From Centroberyx gerrardi (taxonomy: Eukaryota > Chordata > Actinopteri > Beryciformes > Berycidae), in contig NC_136019.1 of assembly GCF_048128805.1 (NCBI RefSeq), forward strand, positions 14,499,905-14,563,904: DNA of 64,000 nt. The letters are read 5' to 3'. Every line of letters begins with the position of its first letter. Position 1 is the first letter of the stretch. A program made the position numbers and the translations under genes. The notes below the pieces were generated by a model. It saw nothing but the letters and a program-made list of their open reading frames with translations, was not told where the DNA came from and did no database searches. Shown piece by piece: positions 1-16,572 of this stretch.

Positions 1-814
1 GACAAATCAGAGCCAGCCTGGCTAATATTAAACGCCCAACTAGCTAGTAACGGCAGTTAGGTCAGTGTTAGCCAACTTAGCTTTCGAACTTGTTTTCAGT
101 TTGTCAGCATACATTTGACGGGCTGTTTCAAGACAACAGATGACTGAGAACATGTTACTAGCAGCAAATCAGTTAAAGTTAACATTACATAGTTTACAGT
201 CGAAGAGAAAACTCCCCACGTCTACTTCCCAAACCGCCAATTTTTTTTTCAATAGACTGACCCGGATGTTGTTTACAAGTACTTCCTGTGTGAGGACGCA
301 CATCCCCGGGTAAGTCCCTAACACATCTTCTTACATGATAGTTCCGGACTAAACTGACTCAGCTTAAATCCAATATTGTAAATGAGCATGACCTGAACAG
401 GACCGCTGAATTGTCAGAACAAGGTCCAGCATACAAGCAAGCATTTTCTGTTTGTGATTTTTTTTTTTTTTTAAAACATCCACACAGATACAACATAAGT
501 TTCCCACCGTTGAGTTAATTCTCTTCTTTAGTTATAATTTGCATTTAGCTACCCCTGTAGTAAATTACTGCATTGAAGTCTTGGTTCCCTGAGTTTAAAT
601 ATAAGAAAAGGAAATCACTTCATATGTCCAGGGCTAGACACAGATCAGATCAGATGTAGCTTCATACAGTATATCATTCATCTTTCCTATTAGTAAGACA
701 TTTTCATTACCTTTATACATTCACATACAAATTATCCAGGGGCCTATGTAAAGGAGAGGAGTAGTTGATTTAGAGGAGCATAAATAAAACCACAGGCTAT
801 GCTTATTCAAAGAT
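1..814. other. left flank beyond the plaa 3' end
   Basis: No gene is firmly recognised here. The first 200 bases carry GCTAGTAAC/GTTAGCC-like motifs similar to those at the plaa and zdhhc21 promoters, and ETS-like cores (CCGGAT, TTCCTG) lie at about 270-300, so this may be a promoter of a neighbour. Bases 256-309 could instead be an internal plus-strand exon (see findings). A plus-strand AATAAA at 783-788 could end a convergent transcript. The rest (310-780) is AT-rich with one T-run near 460. Confidence 0.4.
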
Positions 815-945
815 TGAATTTGTACATCTTTTTATTGCAGCACATGCAATTAGTGAAGTCTCTACCACAAATGATTGAGCAGAACAGAGTAGTAATAATA
901 ATAATAATAGGAAGAAAGAAGTGTTGGTGTTTCTAATCATTCACA
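815..945 (-). other. plaa: plaa 3' UTR (short)
   Basis: This is the minus-strand sequence following the TGA stop of plaa, up to a cleavage point expected shortly past the AATAAA at 831-836. It is AT-rich with an ATT/AAT trinucleotide stretch at about 893-910. The extent is inferred from the poly(A) signal only. Confidence 0.5.
831..836 (-). terminator. plaa: poly(A) signal of plaa
   Basis: TTTATT on the plus strand is a canonical AATAAA on the minus strand, about 110 bases past the plaa stop codon. It is the first canonical hexamer downstream of the gene, so it is the likely end signal. Confidence 0.6.
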
Positions 946-7386
<6,441 letters not shown>

Positions 7387-7840
7387 TTTGCGCCTCAACA
7401 ACACGATGAAACTAACTATAGCGGTGTTACGTTAAGTCGCGTTGCTGTCAACAAAATAAAACCGGTTGCTAATGTTAGCGGAAGTTGAACGACGTCATTT
7501 GACGTGGAGGGCGTTCTCGTGCACCGACCATCATTTGCTTTCCGTTAAAATCCACTGTTAATGGCGTTAACATGTAATTAAATATCATAGAAACTGTTTG
7601 CATAAATCTGTAAAAAAAAATACAGAGTTGTTAACGACTGACATTGACAAGCACCTTCGCATGTGTTAACCAGGTTTCACCAGTAGGAGGCAGGACTGAG
7701 CAGGTGAAGACGGTTTCCTCTGGTGCACTGCGCTGCAGCTGGGTATACTTGCAGCAGCCAGTCCGCCGCCCACCTGTCCAGAGCCGAGTCAAGCCAACCA
7801 GAAACACCAGAATAAAACGAGAAGCTAAGCGATTTTACCG
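7387..7840. promoter_or_regulatory. plaa promoter side of the divergent plaa/zdhhc21 region
   Basis: Directly upstream of the plaa ATG the plus strand reads CAAAATAAAACCGG (7454-7467), so the minus strand has TTTTATTTTG. Two facing CRE/ATF half-sites follow, ACGTCA at 7492-7497 and TGACGT at 7500-7505. The wider area (7140-7250, 7470-7480) is rich in GCTAACGTTAGC-type motifs. No TATA box is evident. The role as promoter is inferred from position. Confidence 0.5.
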
Positions 7841-8538
7841 TCAAAATAAAAGCGTAAATCTTTGTCACATTTGAAAAAAATGTGGCGTGTCAAGTCATTA
7901 TACATCACATGGGCAAAGTCCCAGAATTTAGAATAATTTGTAAAAAAAATAAAAAAATTAAAAAAAAGTAGAAGCCCTTTTCTATCGACACATTTTTGGG
8001 GACATCTGGAGCAATTACTAATGATATATAAAATAATAGGAGGGGTTACTGTATGACAGATTATTAGACAGTGGGTCACCAAACTGTCACAGGCAAACTA
8101 TCATGTGCTGATTTTTTAGATATGACTTTTAAATACATTTCTCGTGATTTTATCTTGGAGTGTATGTTATTTTCGCCCTGAATAATAATGAAAAAGATTT
8201 GGACGGCTGAACTCACCTGTGGGGCCTGGTATAGCACTGGTATAGCAACGGGTATAGCAATAACTTGCCATATCCAACTGACGCCAGTGTACAGACAATA
8301 AACTACAAACAACAGAAAATTATGTTTACTCTTTACAGTCGCTTGGACACCAATGAAAAAGAACAACAAAAATCGGTAGGCCTATGTTGTGAAAATGACA
8401 TTTTGGTTAAAAAAAAACCCAATATGTTCCTTTACTATTTTTGCTTAAATATATTATGTATTTTCACTTTGGTACTTGGTATTACTAAAATAAAATAAAA
8501 AACCTTGACATATTTTCGTCGATTAGGGTTTTATTTTG
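7841..8538 (+). repeat. dispersed repeat copy A with CAAAATAAAA inverted ends, upstream of zdhhc21
   Basis: It begins TCAAAATAAAAGCGTAAA, continues TTGTCACATTT, and ends TTTTATTTTG. Copy B at 26948-27447 has the same beginning and end. Near the right end both share GAACAACAAAAATCG and TTTTCAC.TTGGTACTT.GTATTA in the same order. The interior is AT-rich and diverged; no open frame is convincing. Probably a decayed non-autonomous transposon. Confidence 0.55.
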
Positions 8539-8559
8539 GGAGGGGGGAAATCCACCGGA

Positions 8560-8690
8560 TAGATAACGTGTTTTGTATTGTAACAGTTAACGTTAGCCAG
8601 CTTGACACTGGTCCTGTCCAGCCCACAGAGGCTCGGATGAGGAAGTTACTGTCACACCGGTGTTGTATTTGAATAAGACAGCAACAACAA
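8560..8690 (+). other. zdhhc21: probable non-coding first exon of zdhhc21
   Basis: A GC-moderate stretch with GTTAACGTTAGCC motifs ends at a good donor (CAACAACAA|GTATGT, donor at 8691). The first coding exon has an acceptor (GTCACAG|GAGCC) just before its ATG, so an upstream leader exon is required. This is the best placed candidate, but the 5' boundary is a guess. Confidence 0.4.
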
Positions 8691-9452
8691 GTATGTATAT
8701 TTTCATTTTGGGTTAGGAAATCATGAAATCCTGCTAAACACACGGAATTACGTCGTATCTGGTCACGAGTGAACTAAGTTACGTTAGCTTGCTGACGTTA
8801 ACGGCAGTTAGCTAACCCACAGACAGGCTAGAGCCAAGCCCATCACGGCTATGTGTAGTGTAATTGATGGAGCGGTCTACTTTTTACAGTAGGTGTACGA
8901 AGCTAGCAAGGTTAGGGGGGTAGTCCATGCTGTTTTGACTGTGTTAGCTTAGCAGAGAATGCTAATGTTAAGCAGTTGAGCTGGCTGGGCAGGGTGGTGG
9001 CAAGTAACGCTTGGTTTGGCTAAGTATGCACACAGACACCTGCTATACCAGTATAGTAGGCCTGTAAAAGCTAGGAATAGCATGAGGATTCATCTCATGC
9101 TATATATCCATTTTGAGAAATCCATTTTGTTATCCATTATTCAATGTTTCCAAAATATACATAATTGCATCTTCAATAATTGTATTTTGTAATCAAACTT
9201 AAGATGGCTAGTTAAATCAGTGACATTGACCCATGATACGTTTTACTTTCATGTAGCACTCTTTATGAGAAAGTATCACAGTTTCAACATTTATGGAAAG
9301 TTTGTTCAGACTGTGAGCCAGGTGGGCATTGACCAAATACTCATTTTACTCTGCAGTACCTGTCTGTGGTCTGGATTTGTATTTTACAAAAAACATTAGA
9401 TGGAGATGTGTATGAAAGTGTGCCATGTGTGTCAATATGTGTCACAGGAGCC
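8691..9452 (+). other. zdhhc21 5' intron and promoter-proximal DNA
   Basis: No gene is seen. The first half is dense in GTTAGC/GCTAAC motifs (8760-8960), continuing the pattern of the promoter. The second half is AT-rich and ends at the CAG acceptor (AG at 9446-9447) five bases before the zdhhc21 start codon. Confidence 0.5.
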
Positions 9453-9606
9453 ATGAAGCTGCGACTGCACTTTGTGGTGGACCCCATGGGCTGGCTGTGC
9501 ATCAGCATGGTGTTTGGGATCTGGCTGTACAACACCTTCTTCGTTCCCAAGCTAGTGCTGCTCCCCCACTACAGTGAAGGACACATCCCCTGGGCCATAG
9601 TTGTTT
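9453..9606 (+). CDS. zdhhc21: zdhhc21 coding exon 1 (residues 1-51)
   Basis: It encodes [22 protein letters not shown]1, then [15 protein letters not shown] at the start of TM2. The donor is GTTGTTT|GTGAGT. The exon probably begins at 9448 after GTCACAG, leaving five leader bases. Confidence 0.95.
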
Positions 9607-12600
9607 GTGAGTACCATTGTTTCCACTATTTCATGTCCTTTGTTGAGATTTGAGAGATTTAAAATGGACCCAAAAAGTAAGTCGTGATCATTTCTGACAG
9701 GGTGTCGGACAAGCAATAACGTTTTTAAAGATTTGGAAATATTGCGTAATCTTACATAGTGGGTCTCAACTTCTTAGCAGAGGGAAAATTTGTCTCCCTG
9801 TAAAACTAATTGAGAACCACTGGTTTAAAAGATGCAACATAATTCTTTTGGATTGGCTGAAACTGCTGTCAGAGGGCTCACATCTCTGTATGCCTCTGAA
9901 ATGATCGGATAGACTGACCTGGCTCAGTCGAGGATCACAGACATCTTGTCATTTGTGTCTTTCTTCAGGTTATTACATAGCATCAGCACTCTGCGTAGCA
10001 GCCCTGTTCAGAGCTTCCACAGCAGACCCCGGCCGTCTTCCTGCGGACCCCCACATACCTCACTCCGGTATGGAAACAGAAAAGCCCCCTCACTATTCTC
10101 CCTTTAAAGCTAAAATCATAGAAATGAGAGTCTACTATATCATCCCCTATTTCAGTGTGCATGTTTGTTTGTTTATCCCTAAATCTGCATCAGTAAATGA
10201 ACTTGGCCAGAAATAGTTTCCCATTGTTTTGAAGCTAATGTGTTTGCAGTGTTTGATTCCTCACATGACATTTGCTAATCGAGTGCCAAACAAAACTATC
10301 AGATCCTGAGGAGTAATCTTATTGCACTGTGAAATATCAGTGCAGTGATGTGAAACTGATGGCAAGGAAAACTACTGCCAGTCTGAATGACAGTCTGTCA
10401 TTAGACCTAAGTAGATACATTGAATTTGTTATTACTGTGTAATTCACTGTGTCAGCTATAACTAAATGACCTGCTGGTTGTCCTCTTCATTTCACAGAGC
10501 GAGAGCATTGGGAGTTGTGCAGCAAGTGCAACTTAATGAGACCTAAAAGGTCCCACCATTGCAGTCGTTGTGGCCATTGTGTACGCAGAATGGACCACCA
10601 CTGTCCTTGGTAAGGATACACACACTATGAAATTACTTATATGTGTATCAAATAAAGATGAAGACAATATTGAAAAACAAAAATATACAGAAGAATCCCA
10701 AACTTCAGATATCAAAATTATGCAGTTAACCAAACCTCTGAGGTTACACAGCAGGTGTGATGCCTGTATTTAATGGCAATGTTATTAATAGCTTATCATT
10801 TAATTTTGATATCATATAATATGAATTTCTGTATATATCCCCTATAGAGTTAGACCGATATTGGCCTTTTATGAAATGTGAAATATCAGCCAGTCAGTGT
10901 CAGTTCACTGCCGATGTGATGGAGGTTCCTCTCTGACGACAGCTGCATAAAAACAGTAAAACCTGCAAAGAAATTTTATTTTCCGTGCACATCTTATTCA
11001 TTCATTTAATTGCTCAGTTATGCTTTTTGCAACTTAATTCTTCATTTAAAGCCAGTAATGTTGCCCAGAGTTTCCCCTGACACTGAATAGGTGATGAGTG
11101 TTAAGGAGCTGCCTGCTAACCCACCTAAAAGACATGTCATTAGTCTGGGTTGTAGTGTCCCACGGTCTGAATGCTGTTTCACAAGCCTTTGCACCCTGCC
11201 GAGAATAAAATCCTGGAGGAAGCATTAAATACTTGTAATGTTGTTGCATTAAAATGGTCAAATTGAAAGCTATCGATTTCAGTCCAAAATTACCGGTGTC
11301 AGTATCAGCCTTTAAAAAAACATATTGGTTGAATGCTGATATCCTAAATCCTGTTTATTCGGTTTCAGGATCAATAACTGTGTGGGAGAAGACAACCACT
11401 GGCTCTTCCTGCAGCTCTGTTTCTACACTCAGGTCCTCAGTTTGTTCACCCTGGCACTGGACTTCTGCCAGTACTATTACTTCCAGCCATTGACAGGACT
11501 AGACCAGGTAAAGACACTGGAGTAGAATCTAGATAACATGAACCACAACACAGCATTATAAAAAAAAAAAAAAAAAAAAAAAACCTGACTGCCATGAGTT
11601 GTAGGTAAAACATTTTGTCCCAAAATAATATAGCTACCATTTGAAAAACATGGCACCTACTCTTACAAAATGATTGATCACAAAAATTAGAATTAATTAT
11701 TGTACTATTTAAAGGATAACAGGTAAATTATAACCTCAGTTGAAAAAATAATGCTTTTACAATTTACAGACACCATCCTCTGCCTTTCAGGGAGAATGAG
11801 TGATAAACGGATATTGTTTTCCAAAAATGCATATAGCATTTTGGAATATAACTCTTCTCTCAGAGTTAGTTACCTAGTGAAGAGTTTTTCAGGGATCTAT
11901 AGTAAGACCCTTCTAAATAAAAGATATAAGATGGGTGATGGGGTTTGTTGCCATTTAGCCTCTGTTTGCCTCTTCCAGGAGAAGTTTACAACACGCCACG
12001 AACTGGCTCTGCTGCGAGTCTCAGCGCTCATGGGTTTGGTCATGTTTGGTGGCATGAGCAGCTTGTTTTACACTCAGGTGGCTGGCATCCTCTCTGTGAG
12101 TACAGACTAACAGACTTATTATTTTGTTTCAATTGAAATGTCTTTGCTACAGTGATAGTGATTTTCCAATCTCATCATGTCACTGTTTAGCATCTTTTAA
12201 TAGGATCTATACAATAAGCATGAGGCTATTTATTTATATTATACCTTGTTGGTCCTGCTGAAATCAGAAGTATCTTTTCAAGGAAGATTTAGCAAAAGAA
12301 GGCAGCAGAACATTACGCTGCAGACAGTACAGCATAGCATAGTGTGTCAAAATAAAGCAATCAGTACCCATAATGCAATGGTCAATAGAGAGGAGAGAGA
12401 AAGTCTAGGGTCAGAATATGTCTGTGTGAGTTTGCATGCATGTGTGTTTGTTCATACACTCAGTCAGTGACTGTTAACATGCATGAAAAATTCTGTTCTT
12501 AACCCAGTTACTCAAGTAACCTGATTTTGGTTTGACACATGCAAACATCATTCCTGATTATGAGAAACCCAGTGAAGATGCCTCCAATATTAAACGGGTT

Positions 12601-13267
12601 ACTTCTCATTCACTTATTCATTCAGTCAGACTCGCACAGCATTATGGGTATATTTTCATGTCAACAAAAACATGGCGTGAGCAGTACTTACTACTACTAT
12701 TACAATTGGGATCATCATTTCCTCCGTTTTAGAAGTAACCTCCTGCTCAGCCAAAGAGGATAGGGCTGTTTAATCTGTGGGTGGGACGCCATAGGTAGAC
12801 AGGTATATTCTGTTTATTGGTTTATTCATGGCAAAAAGGGAGACTCATTTGCAGGGTATCAAAGGTGCATGTAAACAGCTTAACCCAATAACTGGGTTAC
12901 TCATGTAAACATGTAAACGGTCCTAGTTTCCATCTCGCTGTACATTATCCCTTTTTCTTGTTTTCTCCTGACAGGACACTACCACCATTGAGAAAATGGC
13001 TCAGTTCTCAAGTGAAGTGTGAGTCTTCTTAACTTAACACGTATCCTACAGTGTCTAAAATGATTTGCAGTTTAGTTAAGGTGCAGTTAGTTAAGCAACC
13101 ATACATGAAAATTGCCAATTTGTTTTCCTCCCAGGTATGGTTCAAAGAGATCCTGGAAGTGGGCGCTGGCTGAAGTGTTTGGCACTCACTGGAAAGTCCT
13201 GTGGTTCATCCCTCTACGAAGCAGGCAGCCGCTCCTGGCCGGCCACCACTTCCGCTCCCACGTGTAG
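9453..13267 (+). CDS. zdhhc21: ZDHHC21, DHHC-type palmitoyltransferase, complete
   Basis: ZDHHC21 attaches fatty acyl groups (mainly palmitate) to cysteines of membrane-associated proteins at the Golgi and plasma membrane; family work links it to eNOS, Src-family kinases and receptors. Seven coding exons (9453-9606, 9969-10067, 10498-10609, 11369-11507, 11979-12095, 12975-13018, 13135-13267) total 798 bases, giving 265 residues, the human length as I recall it. Visible features are TM1 at about 13-37, TM2 at about 45-66, a DPG motif (DPGRLP), the zinc-binding Cys-rich domain 92-128 with the catalytic DHHC at 117-120 ([15 protein letters not shown]), TM3 at about 133-155, TM4 at about 180-206, a TTxE motif (TTIE, 210-213) and a basic C-tail. 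The start is the ATG of [14 protein letters not shown], just after a splice acceptor. All residues of the catalytic site are intact. Confidence 0.96.
9969..10067 (+). CDS. zdhhc21: zdhhc21 coding exon 2 (residues 52-84)
   Basis: The acceptor is TTCTTCAG|GTTATT and the donor CACTCCG|GTATGG. It encodes the rest of TM2 ([17 protein letters not shown]) and the DPG motif region [16 protein letters not shown]. Confidence 0.95.
10498..10609 (+). CDS. zdhhc21: zdhhc21 coding exon 3 (residues 85-121, DHHC domain)
   Basis: The acceptor is TTTCACAG|AGCGAG and the donor CCTTG|GTAAGG. It encodes [20 protein letters not shown] and [14 protein letters not shown], with the zinc-binding Cys/His set and the catalytic Cys120. 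Confidence 0.96.
10843..11337. repeat. probable DNA-transposon relic in zdhhc21 intron 3
   Basis: The left end reads TAGAGTTAGACCGATATTGG and the right end GTATCAGCCTTTAAAAAAAC followed by ATATTGGTTGAATGCT. The right end reverse-complemented starts AGCATTCAACCAATAT, so the ends are weak inverted repeats. The wording ACCGATAT...TATCAGCC resembles widespread vertebrate elements with ends of the type ACCGATATcGGCC. The interior has no coding potential. Confidence 0.45.
11369..11507 (+). CDS. zdhhc21: zdhhc21 coding exon 4 (residues 122-168)
   Basis: The acceptor is GTTTCAG|GATCAA and the donor GACCAG|GTAAAG. It encodes [22 protein letters not shown]3 and the loop [15 protein letters not shown]. 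Confidence 0.95.
11561..11583. repeat. poly-A tract in zdhhc21 intron 4
   Basis: About 23 consecutive As follow ATTATA. There is no recognisable retroelement body upstream, so it is called a simple repeat. Confidence 0.8.
11979..12095 (+). CDS. zdhhc21: zdhhc21 coding exon 5 (residues 169-207)
   Basis: The acceptor is CTTCCAG|GAGAAG and the donor CTCTCT|GTGAGT. It encodes [20 protein letters not shown] and TM4 ([19 protein letters not shown]). Confidence 0.95.
12473..12919. repeat. probable inverted-ended repeat in zdhhc21 intron 5
   Basis: The left part has TTAACCCAGTTACTCAAGTA and CATGCAAACATC. The right part has TTAACCCAATAACTGGGTTA and CATGTAAACATGTAAACG. The TAACCCAGTTA core and CATG(T/C)AAAC therefore occur on both sides, partly inverted. 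This resembles fish non-autonomous DNA elements with CATGTAAAC ends. Boundaries are approximate. Confidence 0.4.
12975..13018 (+). CDS. zdhhc21: zdhhc21 coding exon 6 (residues 208-222)
   Basis: A 44-base exon with acceptor CTGACAG|GACACT and donor GTGAAGT|GTGAGT. It encodes [14 protein letters not shown] with the conserved TTxE motif. It is recognised by frame continuity and family match. Confidence 0.92.
13135..13267 (+). CDS. zdhhc21: zdhhc21 coding exon 7 (residues 222-265 and stop)
   Basis: The acceptor is CTCCCAG|GTATGG. It encodes [20 protein letters not shown], then [23 protein letters not shown] and a TAG stop. A longer open frame over the same bases in another frame is a shadow. 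Confidence 0.95.
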
Positions 13268-13674
13268 ACGAGCAGCTCTACCTCCTACCTACCTGTACAG
13301 ATGGCAGGGGCTGCCAGGTCCAACCAGAAGAAACGCTGTACACACACTTAAAGCATCCATCTGCTCGCCTTCACCGTCCTCTTTTGTGCCGTGGGAGCTG
13401 GGCAGCAGGCTTGGTTTGCCAGTGGATACACAAAGCTTTTTTTTTTTTTTTTGCCTTTCTCTGTAGCGCCCGGACCGGCTGTAAACAGGGTCAAGAAACC
13501 CCTCCGGGAGAGACGGGGGGAATGTTGCTTTTGGCGACGTCCATAACACATATTACTCACTGTGACTGCTACTCTTAGCATTTGGGAACCACTTTTTAAG
13601 GGTAATTGCATCAGAAGGATGGAAAATCTTCACCTGAAAGCCACTGGCGAAAGGGACCCCTCTCAGGTTACTTT

Positions 13675-13680
13675 AATAAA
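13675..13680 (+). terminator. zdhhc21: candidate proximal poly(A) signal of zdhhc21
   Basis: A canonical AATAAA about 410 bases after the stop codon. It is the first canonical hexamer downstream. Confidence 0.4.
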
Positions 13681-16115
13681 GAGCCTTTACTACTGACCTT
13701 TAATCAACACAACAGACACAACTACGGTAACTCCAGAGTGTCCATAAGAAAGGCTGTTTCTTTTTTCAATGGTTTGTGCCTTGGTTCTTTTAATTATTTA
13801 TGTCCTTTTATCTGTCATGCATGAGCAGTTATTTTGTTTTATGTTACTCTCTCAGTGAAATAGATCCAATAATGCTCTTGACTGTGAGCTCTCTTCAGAA
13901 GAGAAAGTGAGAATACTTCCTAAATAGGAAGACCGATCTGTTAAATTTCTTGTGGATGGCGAAGGGATTGGGCATCGACTGCATCCCATAAATCGATAAT
14001 CATTTGACGTTTTGTGTACGTTTTCATAATGTTTTGTTGCGTTACTTTATGAAAGCATATTTATTCTATGAAGGGATGTTTTATGAAGCATGAGCTAAGA
14101 ACAAAATTGGAGTTGTTAGCTTGAATACTGATATGTGATACCTTTATAAAAACAAAAAAAACAGACTAGCCAGGTTATGAAGATGTGTTATGGCATGCTG
14201 AGAATTTAAAGTAACACTGAAATCAGAATTTAGACACAAGCATACACAATCTACCTTAGGCTGTATATCTATAGGAGTAAGTTCTCATGTATAATAGAGT
14301 AACAGCTGTTGCCCTGAGTACTAAAAACATGCCACAGCCAATTAGTATCATAACCTGATGCATCTCCTATATGTCTGTTCTGAGATGTTTTAAACTCCGT
14401 ACTGAAGGGGCTCAAGTGTCACATATTGTCCTCCAGGTTAACTTAAATCAGTCTGTTAAGATTAAGTCTACTCTATCAACAAATTACTTTTGTTCCGTTG
14501 CCTTTCAAATATGGATTGTGATTTATTTTACCCTAAGCAACATGATTTCAGAGCTTTGGTTGTCTTAAATGGTAAGGTCTTAGATGATGCAGAACTTTAT
14601 GGCTCATACAAGAAAGTACCAAATTATTCTACTTTTGGTAACATACAGTTGGCTACACTGGACAGACAGTTATAATGGTTTCATTGTAATTCTACAATAC
14701 TGCAAGGGGATTTTATAAATGGACAGGGTGATTTTGTGCATAATACTAGCATAGTGCAGCCGCCATACTTGGCAATCTGTTAGCTGAACCTGTAGGTGAA
14801 CGATGCTTGCCGTTTGGTGAAAATATTACAGTATCCAAGTAGTTTTAAGTGCCTGTCAAGACGTTCTTTTTGAGACATTTCTCACTTTTCCCGATACATC
14901 ATCTGCACTTCGGTCTTCATACAAGCCAAAGACCCGGGTCTAATGTTGCAGCGGAGTTAGTAAGCGTTCAGTAAATGCATGTTTTGCCTTCCTACCTAAA
15001 CAATACAGGTTATACCAAAACTGGAGGTAGCAGTTCAATATATGCACTGATTCACACATTAGCACACTGTCTCTTTTAGTGACTCTTTCATCACTGGTCC
15101 TTCTGAAAGACTCTTCACTTGAAGCTTATTTTATGTTCTTATAGTGGGTGGGTGTACTCTTTGTTTTAATCATATTGTTTATTGATCAAATTGTATGTGT
15201 ATTTTGCTAACTTTGGTCTGCTTTTTTTTATAAATCAGAATCAGATCCGTTGATGTTTCCGTTGATATTTATGTGAATTCTTGTAACAGCTGCTATTACT
15301 TTGTAATATTTTTTTCTAACTTTTTTGATTTGTGGGATGGAATGTGTGTGATTGGCATAAAAAGGAAGGAGGATATTGATAAATCACAGTTTCTTTTACT
15401 TATTGTCATTTTTTAAAGCAATAAGCACTATGTATTATGACAGTCATTCTTACTGGAACAATAACAGTGAAAATCTGATACGTGTTGTGAAATCTAAACT
15501 GTGGGTGGCTGGGTTTTATTCATTACTCACATTCATTACTTACACTGGTCTTTGGACTTGAACATTGTTTCAGTTCTGTTTGTCAATACTTCAGTAACGT
15601 CAGCCAAGGTCAACAATGCTGCTCTTGTGTTTATCAGTTTTACAGCATATCTGGAATGTGTCAGCCTCAACACTTGGGGTTCAGAATAAGAGGCTTGAGT
15701 TCATTTGGATTTGAATGAAGAGCTGCAGCAGACTGGAGGCTGAATGGTAGAATCAGAGAGAGAGAGAGAGACATTGTCTATTTCTATTTCTGTGTTTGGA
15801 TCTGTACTATTTTCTCCATCTACCATGTCACTTGGGCCATGTGATATATTCTGGGCTGCGTTGTCCAGCTTTAGTTAGTTCTAATTCATGATTAGCATGG
15901 ATGATTTAGGAAGGCGCTAAAACTTGAAGCGTCAGACACTGGAACAGTAGAGTTTTGGGGAATTTAATTTAATGGAAGTTAATATACAGTGACAAACGAA
16001 TAGATGTTATCCATTTCTTTATCTCCAGGGTACATATGATAAATTGCCTATTAATCACATAGGAAAATTGTATTAATTGTGAAGATAGAGGTTACCATAT
16101 AGGTCTTCATATTCT

Positions 16116-16137
16116 AATAAATAAGATTCTGAATAAA
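16116..16137 (+). terminator. zdhhc21: candidate distal tandem poly(A) signals of zdhhc21
   Basis: Two AATAAA hexamers 16 bases apart precede a U-rich stretch, a typical vertebrate poly(A) site layout. Assignment to zdhhc21 is inferred. Confidence 0.4.
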
Positions 16138-16519
16138 TTTGAGGTGTTTCTTTCATCTTCTTTTTCAATTCTTCTAATTAATTAGCATCACAGATCTTGG
16201 CTACAAGTAGAAGTTAAATGGTTATTTTTTCCCACCTCTTCCCCAATGTAGTAGGCTACCTGATTTCAGTATGAGACAACATTTAGAGTTTCATTTTTTG
16301 TCATTTTTCAAAAAGGTTATTTTGTTAGTAAATGGAATATTTTGCTATTTAAGCGAGACCTTGAGTATGAACCTAACTGGGGAGGAGTTGTTCGTGTTGC
16401 TCAGTCACTGTACCTATCACCTGTCCGACCTAACAAAGAGCCTCTTATGCATTTCCTGTACTCCTGGAAGGAAGATATGCCCATTCCCGGTGTAAAGGAC
16501 ATTTCTTTTAAAGGGTTTT

Positions 16520-16521
<2 letters not shown>

Positions 16522-16552
<31 letters not shown>

Positions 16553-16572
16553 TGTGTGTGTGTGTGTGTGTG
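16522..16572. repeat. (TG)n microsatellite
   Basis: About 25 TG units with one TC interruption. It makes Cys-Val open frames that are not genes. Confidence 0.95.

Larger units (their letters stand above)
13268..16137 (+). other. zdhhc21: probable long 3' UTR of zdhhc21
   Basis: The 2.9 kb after the stop is AT-rich, repeat-poor (T-run at 13438, GA-run near 15748) and has no coding signal. AATAAA occurs at 13675-13680 and, in tandem, at 16116-16121 and 16132-16137 followed by a T-rich stretch (TTTCTTTCATCTTCTTTTTC). The long form is inferred from this texture; the near signal would give a 0.4-kb UTR. Confidence 0.4.

Noticed and set aside
13137..13466. 109-residue plus-strand open frame over the last zdhhc21 exon
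   Set aside because: It is in another frame; the spliced frame gives the conserved zdhhc21 C-terminus ending at 13267.
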